A stretch of DNA of 64,000 nt from Psococerastis gibbosa. Taxonomy: Eukaryota > Arthropoda > Insecta > Psocodea > Psocidae. Of the stretch, positions 1 to 11,649 are shown piece by piece. The stretch is taken from NCBI GenBank assembly GCA_963971405.1, contig OZ020486.1, positions 9,447,419 to 9,511,418 on the forward strand, written 5' to 3'. The translations under genes and the position numbers were made by a program. Under the pieces are notes generated by a model. It did not search any database and had not been told where the DNA came from. It saw nothing but the letters and a program-made list of their open reading frames with translations. How positions within the stretch are numbered: position 1 is the stretch's first letter; each line of letters starts with the position of its first letter.

Positions 1-149
1 AGAAACAAGACGAATAGCGCGAGTCTTTTCAGAATTCGCGGAAAATCAATCAATCATCAATACGCATATCCTGACTACAAAAAGAATCGTCAATAGTATT
101 GATCGTGTGTAGGCTGATTAAGGACACCCAACTAGACGTTTTCTGCGCA

Positions 150-440
150 AAGTAGAATTTCTCATGAAATATTGATCATAAAGCCATAAAAGAGATGCCA
201 CGAAGTAGAAGAAATGCTCCTCTACAGCATTTTGATACATACCTACCCGTAGTATGTAGCCGGCACTGCGAAAGTTCGGCCACAGTTTCTGAAGTTATGA
301 AAAAAAAATTGTTCAAGTCTTCAAAAAACTACTATATGTTAATGCCGGCTAAATAGTATGGATCAAAATGCATAAGTGCATTTTTTCTACTTTATGACAT
401 CTCTTTTATAGATATTATATTTCATGAGAAATTCAATTTT
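150..440. repeat. Foldback element, family F1
   Basis: The left arm (about 150-235) and right arm (about 355-440) are imperfect reverse complements. TTTCTCATGAAATAT on the left answers ATATTTCATGAGAAA on the right, and AAAAGAGATG answers CATCTCTTTT. The centre does not pair and no reading frame is visible. A related copy lies at 8660-8915. This looks like an old non-autonomous DNA transposon, but its superfamily cannot be assigned. Confidence 0.6.
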
Positions 441-485
441 GTCAACAACAAAAAAATGTCCAGTGGGATGTTTCATTACCTCTAA

Positions 486-842
486 AGAGTGTACAATACT
501 TTGTATTTTTTATTTAATTAACTAAGCATGTTATTAGAGATTTGGTATCAAAGTTGTAGAAAGCTACTTCATGCATCATATAATAAGGTATTTTTCGTTT
601 TCGAAATTGCAGTTTTGTTATAAAATCGATTATACGTGAAAAGTTATTGTTTATAAAATATTTGCATGCTTCTTAAAAAACTGCAATTTCGAAAATTAAA
701 ATTATCTTATAATATGATGCATGAAGTATTCTTCTACAACTTTGATGAGCCAAATCTTTAATAACATGCTTAATTAATGAAATAAAAAATAAAAAGTATT
801 AAATTTCGGGCTGCCAATTTCCTACGGGCTGTACACTCTTAA
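486..842. repeat. Foldback element with AAGAGTGTAC ends
   Basis: The element begins AAGAGTGTAC and ends GTACACTCTT. Arms of about 130 bp pair along most of their length: GCATGTTATTA answers TAATAACATGC, and GAAATTGCAGTTTT answers AAAACTGCAATTTC (seen as AAAAACTGCAATTTCG). The centre, near 620-660, is AT-rich. No protein is encoded. This is a MITE or foldback transposon of unknown superfamily. Confidence 0.65.
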
Positions 843-1403
843 GCAGCCGCTAAACGATCAAGAATATTAACGATTCTTCTTGTTATCGCAATAAAATGAA
901 TAAATTTTGGTTGAAACCCACTTTCAATAAGTTTTATATATTTATTGAAAATAATAATAAAGGTTTACGTTGAGGATCAGGGAACGCGTGAGGTAATGGG
1001 GTATTAACAGGAGGTTTGATGATATTGATCATGTACGGGCTGAAACAACAACAGCAGAAAAACACTGGACTTAATTTACAATTTACATGATGAAAACAGA
1101 CAAGACAGGAATGTTTTGACATTCACTCCCAGCAACTTCCCGCCATTAGCCTTAGCATTAGCATTAGCCTCGGGCGGTATGACCTCATCATGAAAAGCTT
1201 CGTATCCACATGACGACACACATAATTGCCTACCCACGGCCATGTTATGGGCGTTTAAAACCACACCATGCGACTTGGCAGAAGACACGAGGAAAGTCCA
1301 TGACTATCCATCTAGGTATTTCCTTTCAAAAGCCTTCCTTTTTTTACATTCCTTCACCGAGTGCAAGCCGGCACCGGCGTTGTTCACTTGGCAGAGGACT
1401 GGA
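843..1403. other. Intergenic, nothing recognised
   Basis: AT-rich DNA with a few short chance reading frames. I see no domain, splice-site pair, RNA gene or repeat here that can be supported. Confidence 0.5.
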
Positions 1404-1995
1404 CTATGAAGTTCGAGACTCAATGTGCAGTAATTAATGGGAAAATTGTTCCGCCGGTCCTCAGTCCATCTGACCTCTAGGCCCGGTACACACTAATAAC
1501 GATTCTCCCAGTCGCGATTTGCCGACGTCTTTACCATTGCAGCCATACGGCTAGCAGATTTCATGACGATTATGGACGCTGGCGTTTCCCTTAGACACGC
1601 CAGATCAAAGAAATCTTCTGAATTAGACCATTCACCAAGCCCTGTCTCTACAATGGAAAAGACGTCGGCGAATCGGGACTGGGTGAATCGTCCGTATGTA
1701 CCGAGCCCAAATGGGTACTAGCTACCTTAACTGCATTCTGGTGGGCGAAATAAACGTGTGCCGAGCATGTTGCTGATGTTACGAAAGATGATGGTCTAAT
1801 TTTGAGACTCGGTATACAGTAAAAGGAAAAACTGTTCCGCGAGGCCTGAGTCCGCCCACCCCTAATGGGTAGGCTACCCTATCATCATTCTGTTGGGGCA
1901 ATAAACGTCTGCCGAGTATGTTGCTGACCACAACATCACAAATAGAGTAATGCTGGCCTTGGCCCTCAAATCTCAATGGGTTATCTTGCCATGGC
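1404..1995. repeat. Tandem duplication, first unit interrupted by a MITE
   Basis: A segment containing GAGACTC...TGTTCCG...CTCAGTCC...AATGGGTA...GCCGAGCATGTTGCTGA occurs twice in a row: at about 1409-1776, and at about 1803-1927 with GCCGAGTATGTTGCTGA. The second unit is compact. The first is split by an inverted-repeat element at 1482-1708, so the pair gives a filled site and its empty counterpart. The function of the duplicated segment is unknown. Confidence 0.6.
1482..1708. mobile_element. MITE with GGCYCGGTACA ends
   Basis: Left end GGCCCGGTACACAC and right end (read inward) GGGCTCGGTACATAC are followed by long matching arms, for example CGATTTGCCGACGTCTTT against CGATTCGCCGACGTCTTT. The element is about 227 bp and non-coding. 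Its boundaries are confirmed by the uninterrupted paralogue at 1803-1927. The exact target duplication is unclear, so the superfamily is left open. Confidence 0.65.
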
Positions 1996-4140
1996 ATTGC
2001 GCAAGATAAGTTAAGTCAGATAAGTCAAATTATGACTAGATTAATGTCAGCTGCTCCACGTGGGCCTACAGTAAGACATGAAAATATAAGAGAAATATCT
2101 TGAAATTAAAATTTACTCTATTCATGGAAAAGTTAAATAACTCAATAAAACGAACAGCGCTTTAAGAGAGGAGAAATTGAAACGTCACCTGTAATACGTC
2201 CTTGTCTGCCTTTTCAATATTAGGCAGCTCCACAGGCGTGAGAAACTGTTTAATTTCAAGTCTATTGTCAATCAGCATCGCTGAGCTCGACCTTGCACCG
2301 GCAATATTCGTAACGAGCAGAAACCGCTTACAACAGTACCGTCCGAACACTTAATTGCTTTTAGTTGAGATTTATTGCACACAATCTGGCATCACTGCAT
2401 CAAGTTCACAGCCTAAACCAAGTCCAAACACATTCTAACTAAACCAGGGATGTGTTTCTATTGGAACCAAACCTTAGTTATGTCTACTGCAATCATAATA
2501 AAATAGAATAGGGTAGTTGGCGGCAAAACCTTGAGCTGTTTGGCCAAAATCTGGTAGCCCTGAGACGGAGGAAACGGCAAAAGAAGCGTTTGCATTTTGT
2601 AGGGTTTCAACAGTACAAAAAATCAACCGCACCAAACAAAATGGGAGCCGGAAATCAATGCGTTTAGTATTCAATCGACATTGGTGGTCGTCCGACGTAG
2701 CCATGCAACGTATCCCCCCCCCCCCTCCGTGTACCCTTACTAAACCCCATCACAACAATCAACAAGTGTGTCACGAATAAGGTAAGTTGAAATGTGAATG
2801 AGATTAGAAAGTTAAAACCCAACTTATTTTTATTTATTTATTTATTTTAATACCTTAGCCTATGTTTTACTAGATTGTTTAACCCACCTGTCTTGCTCCA
2901 ACTCAAGACAATTATAAACGTACTGGCTCGGGAACAAACCCGGAGGATCCAATCAACAAAAGATGCACCCTAGCTAAATCAATCATTTATCAATTCAATA
3001 GATACCGTGTAAGTAAAGAGTAAAGTTACAGTAAACCAATTGTAGTCCAACAACATAAGGTCTATTATTGCATTTCAAGGGTATAGTACCGGTTAATGAA
3101 TCAGTGACAAATAGCATACTCATACAGTATGCAGCCAAACAGGGAGTACTACAGTAGTTTTGAGACTTTTAACGCAGACTTCTAAATTATATGTTAGCAC
3201 TTCAATTCAACTAGACCGCTAACTTAATTAGGATTACGATATAATACAAACAATTCTACCATATGGCAACAAATAATTCTATAAATAGCCTTACATCAAG
3301 ATCAACCAGGAACCCTACCTACCGGTACCGAGACTCACCTCTTTCAAACGCTGGAGAGTTGGCAAAACCTTCTTAATTTTCGAAAAACTCCTCGTGAACT
3401 CATCTGGAATGAGCCCAGATAGGTTACCCAATTCGCCAGCAACCTCACCCCAACCCATTTTTCACACACAACTAAAATACCAAACAGTAAATCAACCAAC
3501 AACACTACCCATCGCACTGAAACTATGCAACTGCACTATTAGGTACCAACTAGGCACCGACGGTGATGTCAGGCACGGTGTGAGCATCAAATTATTTTCT
3601 CTACTCAGGGTCGACCAGTTCACAGGAATCCGCCAATCAAGCAACTCCACTATGGATGCACGCTACAAAATTCATAATTTCCCAACAATCACAACGAAAA
3701 AAAACAACGAATTAAATAATTTAGATAAAATACAGCACAATCCAACGGGACAGACTGTTTCCACATGAGAACACAAGTCGCTCGGCACACCCGCGTCGAG
3801 AACGTCTAGGTCGATTATCATGAAACGCTCCTTCGGCCCGTTCCATTATTCTGTCCCGGCGTATTGCTATGGTAAAATGGACCTTCCACTCTTGCCGGCC
3901 GAATAGGGGCCACATTCCTGGATTTTATGAACGGACGCATTGGAAAGTGCGTGAGACGGCTCTCGTGAAGTTAATGAGAAAGTCCGTCTTCTCTACGGAA
4001 ATTCCCTCGAAATTGCTTAATTAGATGCTTACGTCAAGTGCAACAAGTAGGATAGATTGGAGGGGAGCTATGATTTTTTTTTTTTTAAATAATAAAGCAT
4101 CCAATTTTAATGTGGCAGTTGGTACTATAGTATATAGTAT
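1996..4140. other. Intergenic, nothing recognised
   Basis: I found no homology-like peptide, RNA gene or well-formed repeat in about 2.1 kb. A 124-codon open frame at 3394-3768 has the low-complexity composition of chance translation. Short poly-C and TTTA runs are present. Confidence 0.45.
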
Positions 4141-4144
4141 AGGA

Positions 4145-5170
4145 TAGTATAGTATATCACGCATTAGGAATAATGTTTTGCACCCATCTATTATTTTAAT
4201 GTGGCATACATAATACGATGGCTCATGTAGGTACTGAATTACAATTTGTCAATGGGTCGCCTGCCAAAATCCTGGTCTAGATAGGCTACAAAATAATCCT
4301 TCGGCAATTTTCATGTTCATGTTTCATTGTTTTAAAGGTTCCCCACTATCCCAATTAGCTATAGTAATGGCTTGTCCCCCTGGCCAGCCCCATCCATGAA
4401 TGGAACCTTGAAACAACCACGCCGAACATCCGGCATTAATTTTCAGATCCCGAAGCTACTGTCGCATTCCTGTAACAAATACAGGCTATAACCAAATATG
4501 ACTGATAACAGCAGCCAGATGGTTGGCTCTGATAATATTCAAATAATTCTAGTCCATAACTATATTTCAAAACAGTATGACTCGGTAGTCGATATCATTA
4601 GCATTTGGTTCGGTAAGTAATTTTTGAATTCTTTATTGGCGCCGTTCAGTAAGAATGTGAAATTCTCCTGTGCTGAGATTGAATTTCCATTTACAATCGT
4701 TGCAAATGAGTATTTAATCTAACAATGCAAGGGACAAGCTTGTATATATTTTCATAGAATTCTATGAAAATGAACCAGTAAAGATTAACTTTCCCTCGAT
4801 TTGGAAGGGTATCATAGGGATAATTCGCCAAATTCCATATGACGATTTAATTAACTGTGACGACAAAACAATTAATTTTTACCTAATAAAAGAACCAATA
4901 ATGCAAGAAACAAATTTCTTATTTAATGAATTCCTGACATTTTGTGATTAGGCAACCGTGCTATCTCCGGAAATTCGCATCATATTAGCTAAGATCACGC
5001 ATTAGGAATTTTTGCACTCATCTGTTATTTGAATGTGACACACATAACACGATGGTTCATATATTCACGATGGTGGTATATTTGTACAGAATCACAATTT
5101 GAGCATGGGTTGCCTGCCAAAATCCTGGACTCGATAGGCTAAAAAAAATAGTTCTTTGGCAATTTTCGAA
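4145..5170 (+). repeat. Pair of direct repeats (~170 bp), ~840 bp apart
   Basis: The segments at about 4158-4315 and 4993-5165 share ATCACGCATTAGGAAT, CACGATGG-like text, CCTGCCAAAATCCTGG and GATAGGCTA in the same order and orientation, with scattered substitutions and one insertion. They are copies of one old dispersed repeat. Nothing coding was seen in either copy or in the spacer. Confidence 0.55.
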
Positions 5171-5589
5171 ATCTTTATACGGTAATTTCCATAAGAGCAA
5201 TAATGTCATTGAATATTGAACTTAGTAATATGAACTCTGTGCATGCGAAAATAGCAACATTCCGTCCCTTTAAGCAGCATGGGGAAGATGGGAGGAGGCT
5301 GTTGTGTCACGTTAAAGATATAATATCAGCGTGTTTGGGTTGGTTAGCTAAGGCTTAGTACTCTTGTTTGTTTATTTCTATGAATTAGGAATGATTAGAT
5401 AACGTCATACAGTATGTTGCGGATCACTGCAAAATTCATTCAAGTATCTGTGAATAACACAAAACTTCTTATCAGCTCCGTTATCTGCCACAATACCTTA
5501 CGATAAAATGATAAATAATTAATCATTTTATCAACAAAGGGAAGTTTTTGAACAGAGTGCAGCTCTGACGTCGAGGCACGATAACCCCA
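5171..5589. other. Intergenic, nothing recognised
   Basis: AT-rich DNA without a supported feature. A short inverted pair (ATGATAAATAATTAATCATTTTAT) sits near 5507-5535. Confidence 0.4.
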
Positions 5590-5840
5590 TGAGGGTTTAG
5601 GGTAGAGGACTGGTTGAGTGTCCTCTCTCTTGACCTCTGCTCAATGATTTGGAATGTTACGGTCAGCAGCATATTTGGTAGCCGTGTTTTCCCCTACCAA
5701 TGTAAGTAAAGTACCCATTTGGGTTAGGTTGACCCAGGCCAAGCGGAAAATTTTCCTTTTATGTCGAGTGTCGAACCTCGATCTTCCGTTCCAAAATCTA
5801 GATCGCTACCGAGTGGAAACCCCAATCCACGCTAGACATT
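5590..5840 (+). repeat. Dispersed repeat R1, copy 1
   Basis: This segment shares with 8985-9210 the ordered text TCTTGACCTC, ATTTGG.AT.TT, CAGTCAG, TTTTCTTT.ATATCAAG-like DNA and CCTTCCGTT.CA.A.TCTAG. The 78-codon open frame in it is not protein-like. Type unknown. Confidence 0.4.
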
Positions 5841-5944
5841 TTCGTCAGAAATTTATGGTCGAGAGATTTGTTGACCATCATGTACTGTAAGATACCGTTC
5901 TTTCTCTTTAGAATATTTCATGTTTCTTGTTTTGTTTTTTTAAC

Positions 5945-6600
5945 TACGGCCACTTGGCTAAGCCAATATCAGGCCGGGGTACAGCACAAACTTAGTTACT
6001 CCTAAATCGTGACTACATCGTCCAACTCCCTTGTAAGGCATTGCAGGACCAATGATACCCCTAGTTCAAGGCCATCGTCATAGTGTCCCTTACTTCCGTG
6101 ACCGAGTCCCCCAAACCTTGACGAATGACAACTGTGAGTCTATCCTTCGCGGCTAGATCCATTCGTGGGCAGTCCCATAAAATGTGTTCTACCGTTTCCG
6201 GCTGGCTACACTGTTCGCAAGAGGCCTAGTCCACAATTGACATTCGCTGAAGGTGGCACTTTACCCTGGTGTGTCCCGATATCAGGCGTGACGACAATGT
6301 CACTACGCCTTGTGACAACTTTAGAGACTCAAACCAGCCTCCCCATGCCACCCTGGGGAGAATTGAGTGAGAGTACCACCCCCTCTCATCGGAGTCCCAC
6401 ATCTGCTGCCACCAATCACGGCATCGGCCTTTGACACCCCTATGAACGTCACTGGCACCACTCACCAGTATAGTCGTAGGCCGAGCCCACTGAATTCATG
6501 TATAGTTATCATGCCCATCTATCGACTTCTTAATTGCCCGGGTTACCTACATGAGCAAGCACCCAGTACAATCTGACTTTGTACCCATCCTGGCTGGGCT
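5945..6600 (-). pseudogene. Degenerate LINE 3' end (RNase H and C-terminal zinc-binding region)
   Basis: Read on the minus strand, 6575-6500 gives an RNase H-like stretch, YWVLAHVGNPGN, followed after a stop codon by EVDRWA. This is the W-x-x-x-H-x-G-x-x-G-N-E-x-x-D end of a LINE RNase H. Further on, 6300-6060 gives SRLISGHTRVKCHLQR, then CEQCSQPETVEHILWDCPRM, the Cys/His-rich C-terminus typical of R1/I-like LINE ORF2 proteins. In-frame stops, including ones after GN and after SIVD, and a frame change show it is dead. The reverse-transcriptase part is absent, so this is a 5'-truncated or eroded copy. It belongs to a different subfamily from the LINE at 38877, because the C-terminal sequences differ. 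Confidence 0.75.
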
Positions 6601-6967
6601 CTAATATCATTAACCAATATGTTTTGCTTTTGGGAGTGGGGAGAAACCAATGCCGCCAGAGCGGACGCTGAGAGAGAGAAGATTGCGAATTTATTTCCTC
6701 CTCCTTCAGAATATTGTGATGATACTATGTTCCATTATGGCGAATTATGATGCTTAAACTCGAGGCTTAGCCTATGCATCTTATTTTAAAACCGCATCAG
6801 TAACAATTTGCGATTTTTGCATATCTTTGTCATGTCAACAGATGGTGTGAAAACTAACGTAGTTTCTTTCAATAAATAAATATTAAGTAATAGTGATAAA
6901 TTACATGAATAATTCGCATTAGGTAGCCTTCTCTGAAGAGATCAGCAGTGGGTTAATATGCCTATTC

Positions 6968-7230
6968 GGGGTATTCACTGTGTTGGTAGGAAAGGGAAAA
7001 AGGGAAAATAGGGAAATAGCTCAGCGTGAGGATACCTCATCCGCCAACCAAGCAAAACAACAAATATGGCCGTTTTCAACGTAGGTTCAAAGTTGGGTAA
7101 AGTGGGAATGTTAGGGAAACAGGTTTCCTTATGGCATCATTTTTCTAATCGAAAAACTAGAGTTTTATTTTTCCACTTTCCCTCAGTATCCTATTTTCCC
7201 TTGGGGTATACCCAACACAGTGAGTATCCC
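6968..7230. mobile_element. MITE with GGGRTAYTCACTGTGTTGG ends
   Basis: The left end GGGGTATTCACTGTGTTGG matches the inverted right end GGGATACTCACTGTGTTGG. Inside them, runs of GGGAAAA-type sequence also pair with TTTTCCC on the right. Length is about 263 bp and no protein is encoded. The superfamily is not clear. Confidence 0.65.
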
Positions 7231-8403
7231 TAATGACTTGGGTGGTGTTCGTCGAAAAAAACGTTTTTGTGTTTAATTTCAAAATTAGAAATAAATTGAT
7301 TGGAATTTGTCGGCTTACTTTTTCCAATAGACAATAAATACTTCGTAAATGTATGTATAGAACCTGGTTAGTGACAACGTCACGAACGGGCACCTGTTTT
7401 TCAAATGAAGATCAGCCTCCCAAATCTTTCTGTTTAATCCGCCACTGGGGGAGATTATAGCCTATCACAGTATTTCGCACCAGCATTTTCGCGCATTTCA
7501 ATATGTTATAATAATAAGTTACCTCAGCTCTGGGGACGACTAAGCAATCTGTTTGTAAAGGTTAATAGCAATGGTGTAATACGTACATACCTCTTTATTT
7601 TTATTATTTATTGTTTCTTTGGTCGCTTGGTAAAGGCCCAAAATTCGGCCATATGGAAAATAAAGACAAATTTCTTTCTTTCTTTTTCTTCCCCTGACAA
7701 ATTGTTCGATGGCTATGAGGCCCATGCCTATAATGACTATAAACACAGTAGGCAATGTAAGTCCAACTAACCCTTTGTTAAATACTATTAAGCTAGGCGT
7801 ACGCACAAGACATCAAGCAAGATATGCGATGCGGAGCCTAATAAGAACTCAAGAGAACGGCCGAATGGAGGAGACGATGGAAAGGTTCGCTGCAAACCAA
7901 TCGATTGATTGCTACTAAAAAAGAAGGTCTGGGGGAAAGACCCTTGTTTCCCTTCTTACAAAATCCTGGATTCGCCCCTGTACCCACTGCATCATTACTC
8001 CTGAGTCCTGACAACGACATTGAAACTAAAGTACAGACTTGCAGTTGGTGATTAGACGCTGCAACGTTATCACCATCGACCTTAAAAACAATTACTGATA
8101 TAAAATTCAGATTGCATTTCCAAGCAACACAGTAAATTCTTCAACAGATAAAGGTAGCAGAGATAGGGACAACGCCTAGCATTTCCGGCCAGCTGTCACA
8201 TTCCAAAATTAACCCCGACTATCGTGTCACCCCAAATTAAACCTGATTTCTTGTGTGCATATGACAGGGAAATTCCTAAGCTTCGAAACTCCGAAATATG
8301 ATATCGCAGATTTTCAAAGCTTGTTGAGAATATTTAGTTCCAAATTCTAAGCTGGGGACACTGTGATTTTTTAAGGACTTTTTAAAGTCTCTTTTTATCT
8401 TTC
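7231..8403. other. Intergenic with hAT-like termini
   Basis: No gene was seen. The segment ending at 7447 (AATCCGCCACTG) and the one ending at 7980 (GGATTCGCCCCTG) are the inverted form of CAGNGGCGGAT, a common hAT-type terminal motif, so two hAT right ends may lie here. I could not find convincing partner ends. Confidence 0.35.
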
Positions 8404-8605
8404 TATATGTCTCTTGTCCAATGCCAACGATCTCATGGATTTCGGACATTATTTGTATTGTATCCGTATGAATTTTTGGCCATTGACAAACTGGTATACG
8501 TTCTGGATGTCAACTTAGATAATGGACAAGCTGAGACAAGCTTACCATTGCAACAAGCGAAAGCATGACTTAACCAAGTACAGACACGAGTCACACTAAG
8601 GCTTG
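8404..8605 (+). repeat. Dispersed repeat R2, copy 1
   Basis: The family signature is, in order, CTTGTCCAATG, CATGGATTT, GACATTATT, TTTTTGGCCATTG.CAAACTGG, GATGTCAAC and GATAATGGACAAGCTGAGACAAGCTT. Further copies occur at 17215-17370, 38548-38690 and 44715-44895. No protein, tRNA-like head or poly(A) tail was recognised. Confidence 0.55.
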
Positions 8606-8659
8606 CTTATCAATAAGATTCAAACACCTCTGCAGTCGTTTTTTTTAATTCTTTTGCAT

Positions 8660-8915
8660 AAAACCACTTTCACAGAACATATTGATAGCAAAGCCATAAA
8701 TGAGATGTCATAAATTAGAAGATATGATTCTCTAATTTTTTTTTTTTTTTTTTACAAATCACGTTCAGTTTGTTGCCGATGTGTTGCAGACGGCCACATA
8801 ATGTAGGGATATCAAAATCTAGAGGGACATTTTTTCTACTTAATGGCATTCCATTGATGCCTTAACAATCGGTACCTATTTCCTAAGAGATTCGATTTTT
8901 TATATCTCACTTCGG
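8660..8915. repeat. Foldback element, family F1, copy 2
   Basis: It shares AAGCCATAAATGAGATG and TTTTTTCTACTTAATGGCAT with the element at 150-440, in the same layout of two inverted arms around an unpaired centre. A T18 run lies in the left half. The copy is degraded and non-coding. Confidence 0.45.
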
Positions 8916-8984
8916 TTGTCTCTTAACATATAGCAACATGGATATGCTCGACTAAACAAGTCTTGTGCATGTCCAACTGCACTA

Positions 8985-9210
8985 CCCTCGGTTTCAATAG
9001 TCAGGCGGCGGGTCAAATGATTCTCTATCTTGACCTCGCTCTATTTGGGATTTTGCAGTCAGAAACATGCCCGGCAGCCGCATTTGTCATCTACGGTTAA
9101 ATTAAAGGTAAGGTGCGCAAGACGGCGGATTTTTTTCTTTCATATCAAGTCTCGAATCTCAACCTTCCGTTTCATAGTCTAGTTCTCTGCCAACTAGACC
9201 ATTCCTAACC
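8985..9210 (+). repeat. Dispersed repeat R1, copy 2
   Basis: Ordered matches to 5590-5840 include CTTGACCTCGCTC and CCTTCCGTTTCATAGTCTAG. There is no coding content. Confidence 0.4.
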
Positions 9211-9617
9211 ATTACTTAATAGGCTACCTGTGGTAAAATCTTGAGAACATTTACAATAGTCGCCAACAGCGGCACTTTCTCCACATCGCCATTATTGTCC
9301 ATATTGCGGCAGCAACTTTCTACACAATCACTAGCAGCATTATCTACTTAACCCGTTACCGGCACCCTACACACTACAACTAACTTGCTGTTTCCAACGT
9401 TCAAACAGAGATATCGCTAGTGTAGCGACGACGAATACCATGTGTGCAAAACATTTGTATAAACATGAACGTAATTAGACATACGATGAGTTAAGTGGAG
9501 TGAATGAGTATGAGGGCACTAGCGGATTTTTAAGATTTAAGAGTCAAGGGAGAATAAAGAATTCAAAATATACGTTTTAGAGGTTCAAATTATTTTAGTT
9601 TATTTATGAAAAATATA

Positions 9618-9766
9618 AAAAAGACACCAATTTTTAACCAGTCTAAATAGGTACGCACCATTTTCAAAATGACGTCACGCGTGCCTACTTTCCAAGATGG
9701 CCGTCCAAGTCCACCTATTAATATTTTGGCTGGTTCGAAAATCGGTGTCTATTTTATTTTTTTATA
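9618..9766. repeat. Small palindromic element
   Basis: Left AAAAAAGACACCAATTTTTAACCAG is answered on the right by CTGGTTCGAAAATCGGTGTC followed by TATTTTATTTTTTTATA. The centre contains TGACGTCACGCGTG. About 150 bp and non-coding, the layout of a MITE. Confidence 0.5.
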
Positions 9767-9779
9767 ATGAACTATAGGC

Positions 9780-10095
9780 TACATTTTTGGATATAAGTGT
9801 AAACTTAAAGATTCCAATATTTTGAAGTAGAAACCTGTGTTGAGCCCATAGCAGGTCACCGATCTCATGCAGTGTAGGGACTCCTGTAAGTAAGTTCGAG
9901 CAAGCTACCAAATATGCCAAAGGTCTGATTTAGTAAATCTAATCTAATGAATAGAAGCTCTTAAATTTGCAGTATGCCAGACTCGTTCCCATGCATGGTT
10001 AAGTCGAGCTAAATCCTGATAAAATGTCAATGGTAAGCAACTCTGAGCTTGCCCATTGGCACTTGTAGTCGGTATCGAGGAGTGAACCACTTTAT
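9780..10095. other. Intergenic, nothing recognised
   Basis: About 300 bp of unique-looking DNA with no supported feature. Confidence 0.4.
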
Positions 10096-10097
10096 TA

Positions 10098-10355
10098 GGC
10101 GGCAATTCTACCGGCGAATTTACTTCATTTGTTATTTAAGATTTTTTGTTTGTTTTGTTTTAAGGAGACTATTTTGTAGATACTTAACTTATCAATTATA
10201 AATTAAGTTATAAGATGGTAGCAGACATCATTTATAATATTATAACTTGATTTATAGTAGATAAGTTAAGTATCTGCAGAATAGTCTCCTTAAAACAAAA
10301 CAAACAAAAAATCTCAAATCACAAATGAAGTAAATTCACCGGTGGAATTGCCGCC
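10098..10355. mobile_element. Hairpin MITE H1 (Harbinger-like)
   Basis: The tips are GGCGGCAATTCTACCGG and the inverted CCGGTGGAATTGCCGCC. The arms pair for about 100 bp, including AAGGAGACTATT against AATAGTCTCCTT, and GATACTTAACTTAT against ATAAGTTAAGTATC. Near the centre is GATGGTAGCAGACATC, related to the core of the H2-H6 elements. The left flank reads TTA and the right flank TAA. Non-coding. Placed with PIF/Harbinger MITEs because its relatives have perfect TTA duplications. Confidence 0.7.
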
Positions 10356-10427
10356 TAAGCCAATGGCTATAACTCCATTTGGAAACAATACCAATAATGT
10401 CTGAAAATAATTGGTTACATAATTATT

Positions 10428-11223
10428 GCTTTCCAATTTATACGTAGTATAAGGAAAGCTTTGTGATGGTCCAAATTTTCGATTCCGAGATTTCAACGGA
10501 TTTACACGTTTCGAGGTCCCAGGAACACAAAAATATGGTTTTTAGGAAATGTCTGTCTGTCGCTCTGTCTGTATGTCTGTCTGTTCATCGATTTCCGGGC
10601 AAACTACTCGGACAATTTTGATGAAATTTTGCTTATAGGTTCACAAAAATCATACCTCGAGACCATTTTTATTTTATTTTGGGCTAAGTTCTCAAAAAAA
10701 CTCAAAAAAACGCCTAAAAAAATTATTTCTCCAATGTCTTTTAAATTCACATATGTTGTAGTAATTATTAATATTGACAAATTGCAGGGGGTCGCTTGCC
10801 CCTTGATAGTTTGCTTCTGGGGGTAAAAAAATAAAAATAACTAAATTTTAATGAAAAATGACTAAAAAATAATTTTTCTGCGAAACCTTTCTATCGATGA
10901 TTTCTACCTTCAGGCCATGTTTTAGGTGTTAAATTGAGTAACGAAACCGGACAGTTTGCTTTCCCAAGATACAACTTGGTTTTGTGCAAAAAAAAATTTT
11001 TTGAAAAAATGAAAGCAAATTCACGCTGAAATGCATTGCGTGCCCTGCCATTATTGCTGTGTGATAATGTGTTGGTCTGACCTATCTAGAATTTATCTCA
11101 CCTCCAGTGACGTCAGGTGGTTACCCCCCCCCCCCCCCGAGATATCGGAAATTTAACCGTAGGAAAATTATGTGCCATGAAAATACTGATTTCCTCAATC
11201 TACTAATATATAAATTGGAAAGC
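10428..11223 (+). mobile_element. (CTGT)n-bearing inverted-end element, copy 1
   Basis: The element starts GCTTTCCAATTTATA and ends TATAAATTGGAAAGC, an inverted pair. The order inside is: GGAAAGCTTTGTGATGG; ACACGTTTCGAGGTCCCAGG; a (CTGT)n run; CGATTTCCGGGCAAACTACTCGG...TTTTGATGAAATTTTGC; GGTTCACAAAAATCATACC; a GTGACGTCAGGTGG stretch; and a poly-C run near 11130. Copies at 16248-17058, 41344-41720 (minus), 42300-43296 and 43385-43760 fix the family. It has no intact protein. It looks like a non-autonomous DNA element. Confidence 0.7.
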
Positions 11224-11495
11224 ATGTTCGAGTAAGCTCAGCAGAATTTATTTACGCCACAGCTACGGTAGTATATTGTCAATAATTAACAGGCTGTTTT
11301 GTACGTTACATATACATAGTGAAGCTCGCAATCAGGACAAATAACATTTGTGCAAATCGTTTGTATAAACATGGACTTAATCAGGTATTCGTATAGAATA
11401 CCATGAGTTAAGTGAATTGAATAACCGGATTGATGTAACCTATGCACTCGTATGGGGCCATGGAATTAAATGAAACGAAAATACGTCTTTATTTA

Positions 11496-11642
11496 GGCGC
11501 CCATTCCACATACGTCAATCGTCAATGAAAAATTGAAAAATGACGTAAATTGACGTGATAGCAGAATTTTTAGTATGTCTTTAATGTCTGCTAAAACGTC
11601 ATTTTTCAATTTTTCATTGACGATTGATGTGGAATGGGCGCC
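11496..11642. mobile_element. Hairpin MITE H2 (Harbinger-like)
   Basis: A 147 bp near-perfect palindrome. The tips are GGCGCCCATTCCACAT and its complement. The arms include AATGAAAAATTGAAAAATGACG and its inverse. The loop holds TAATGTCTGCTAAAACG, a variant of the family core. TTA flanks both ends exactly (11493-11495 and 11643-11645), the target duplication expected of PIF/Harbinger elements. Confidence 0.8.
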
Positions 11643-11649
11643 TTAAGGC

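Noticed and set aside
3394..3768. 124-codon open frame on the plus strand
   Set aside because: Low-complexity Asn/Thr/Pro-rich text with no motif, splice context or homologous pattern; expected by chance in a window of this size.
10555..10585. (CTGT)n tracts considered as a CRISPR-like or regulatory array
   Set aside because: They are simple microsatellites inside a transposon family, without unique spacers.
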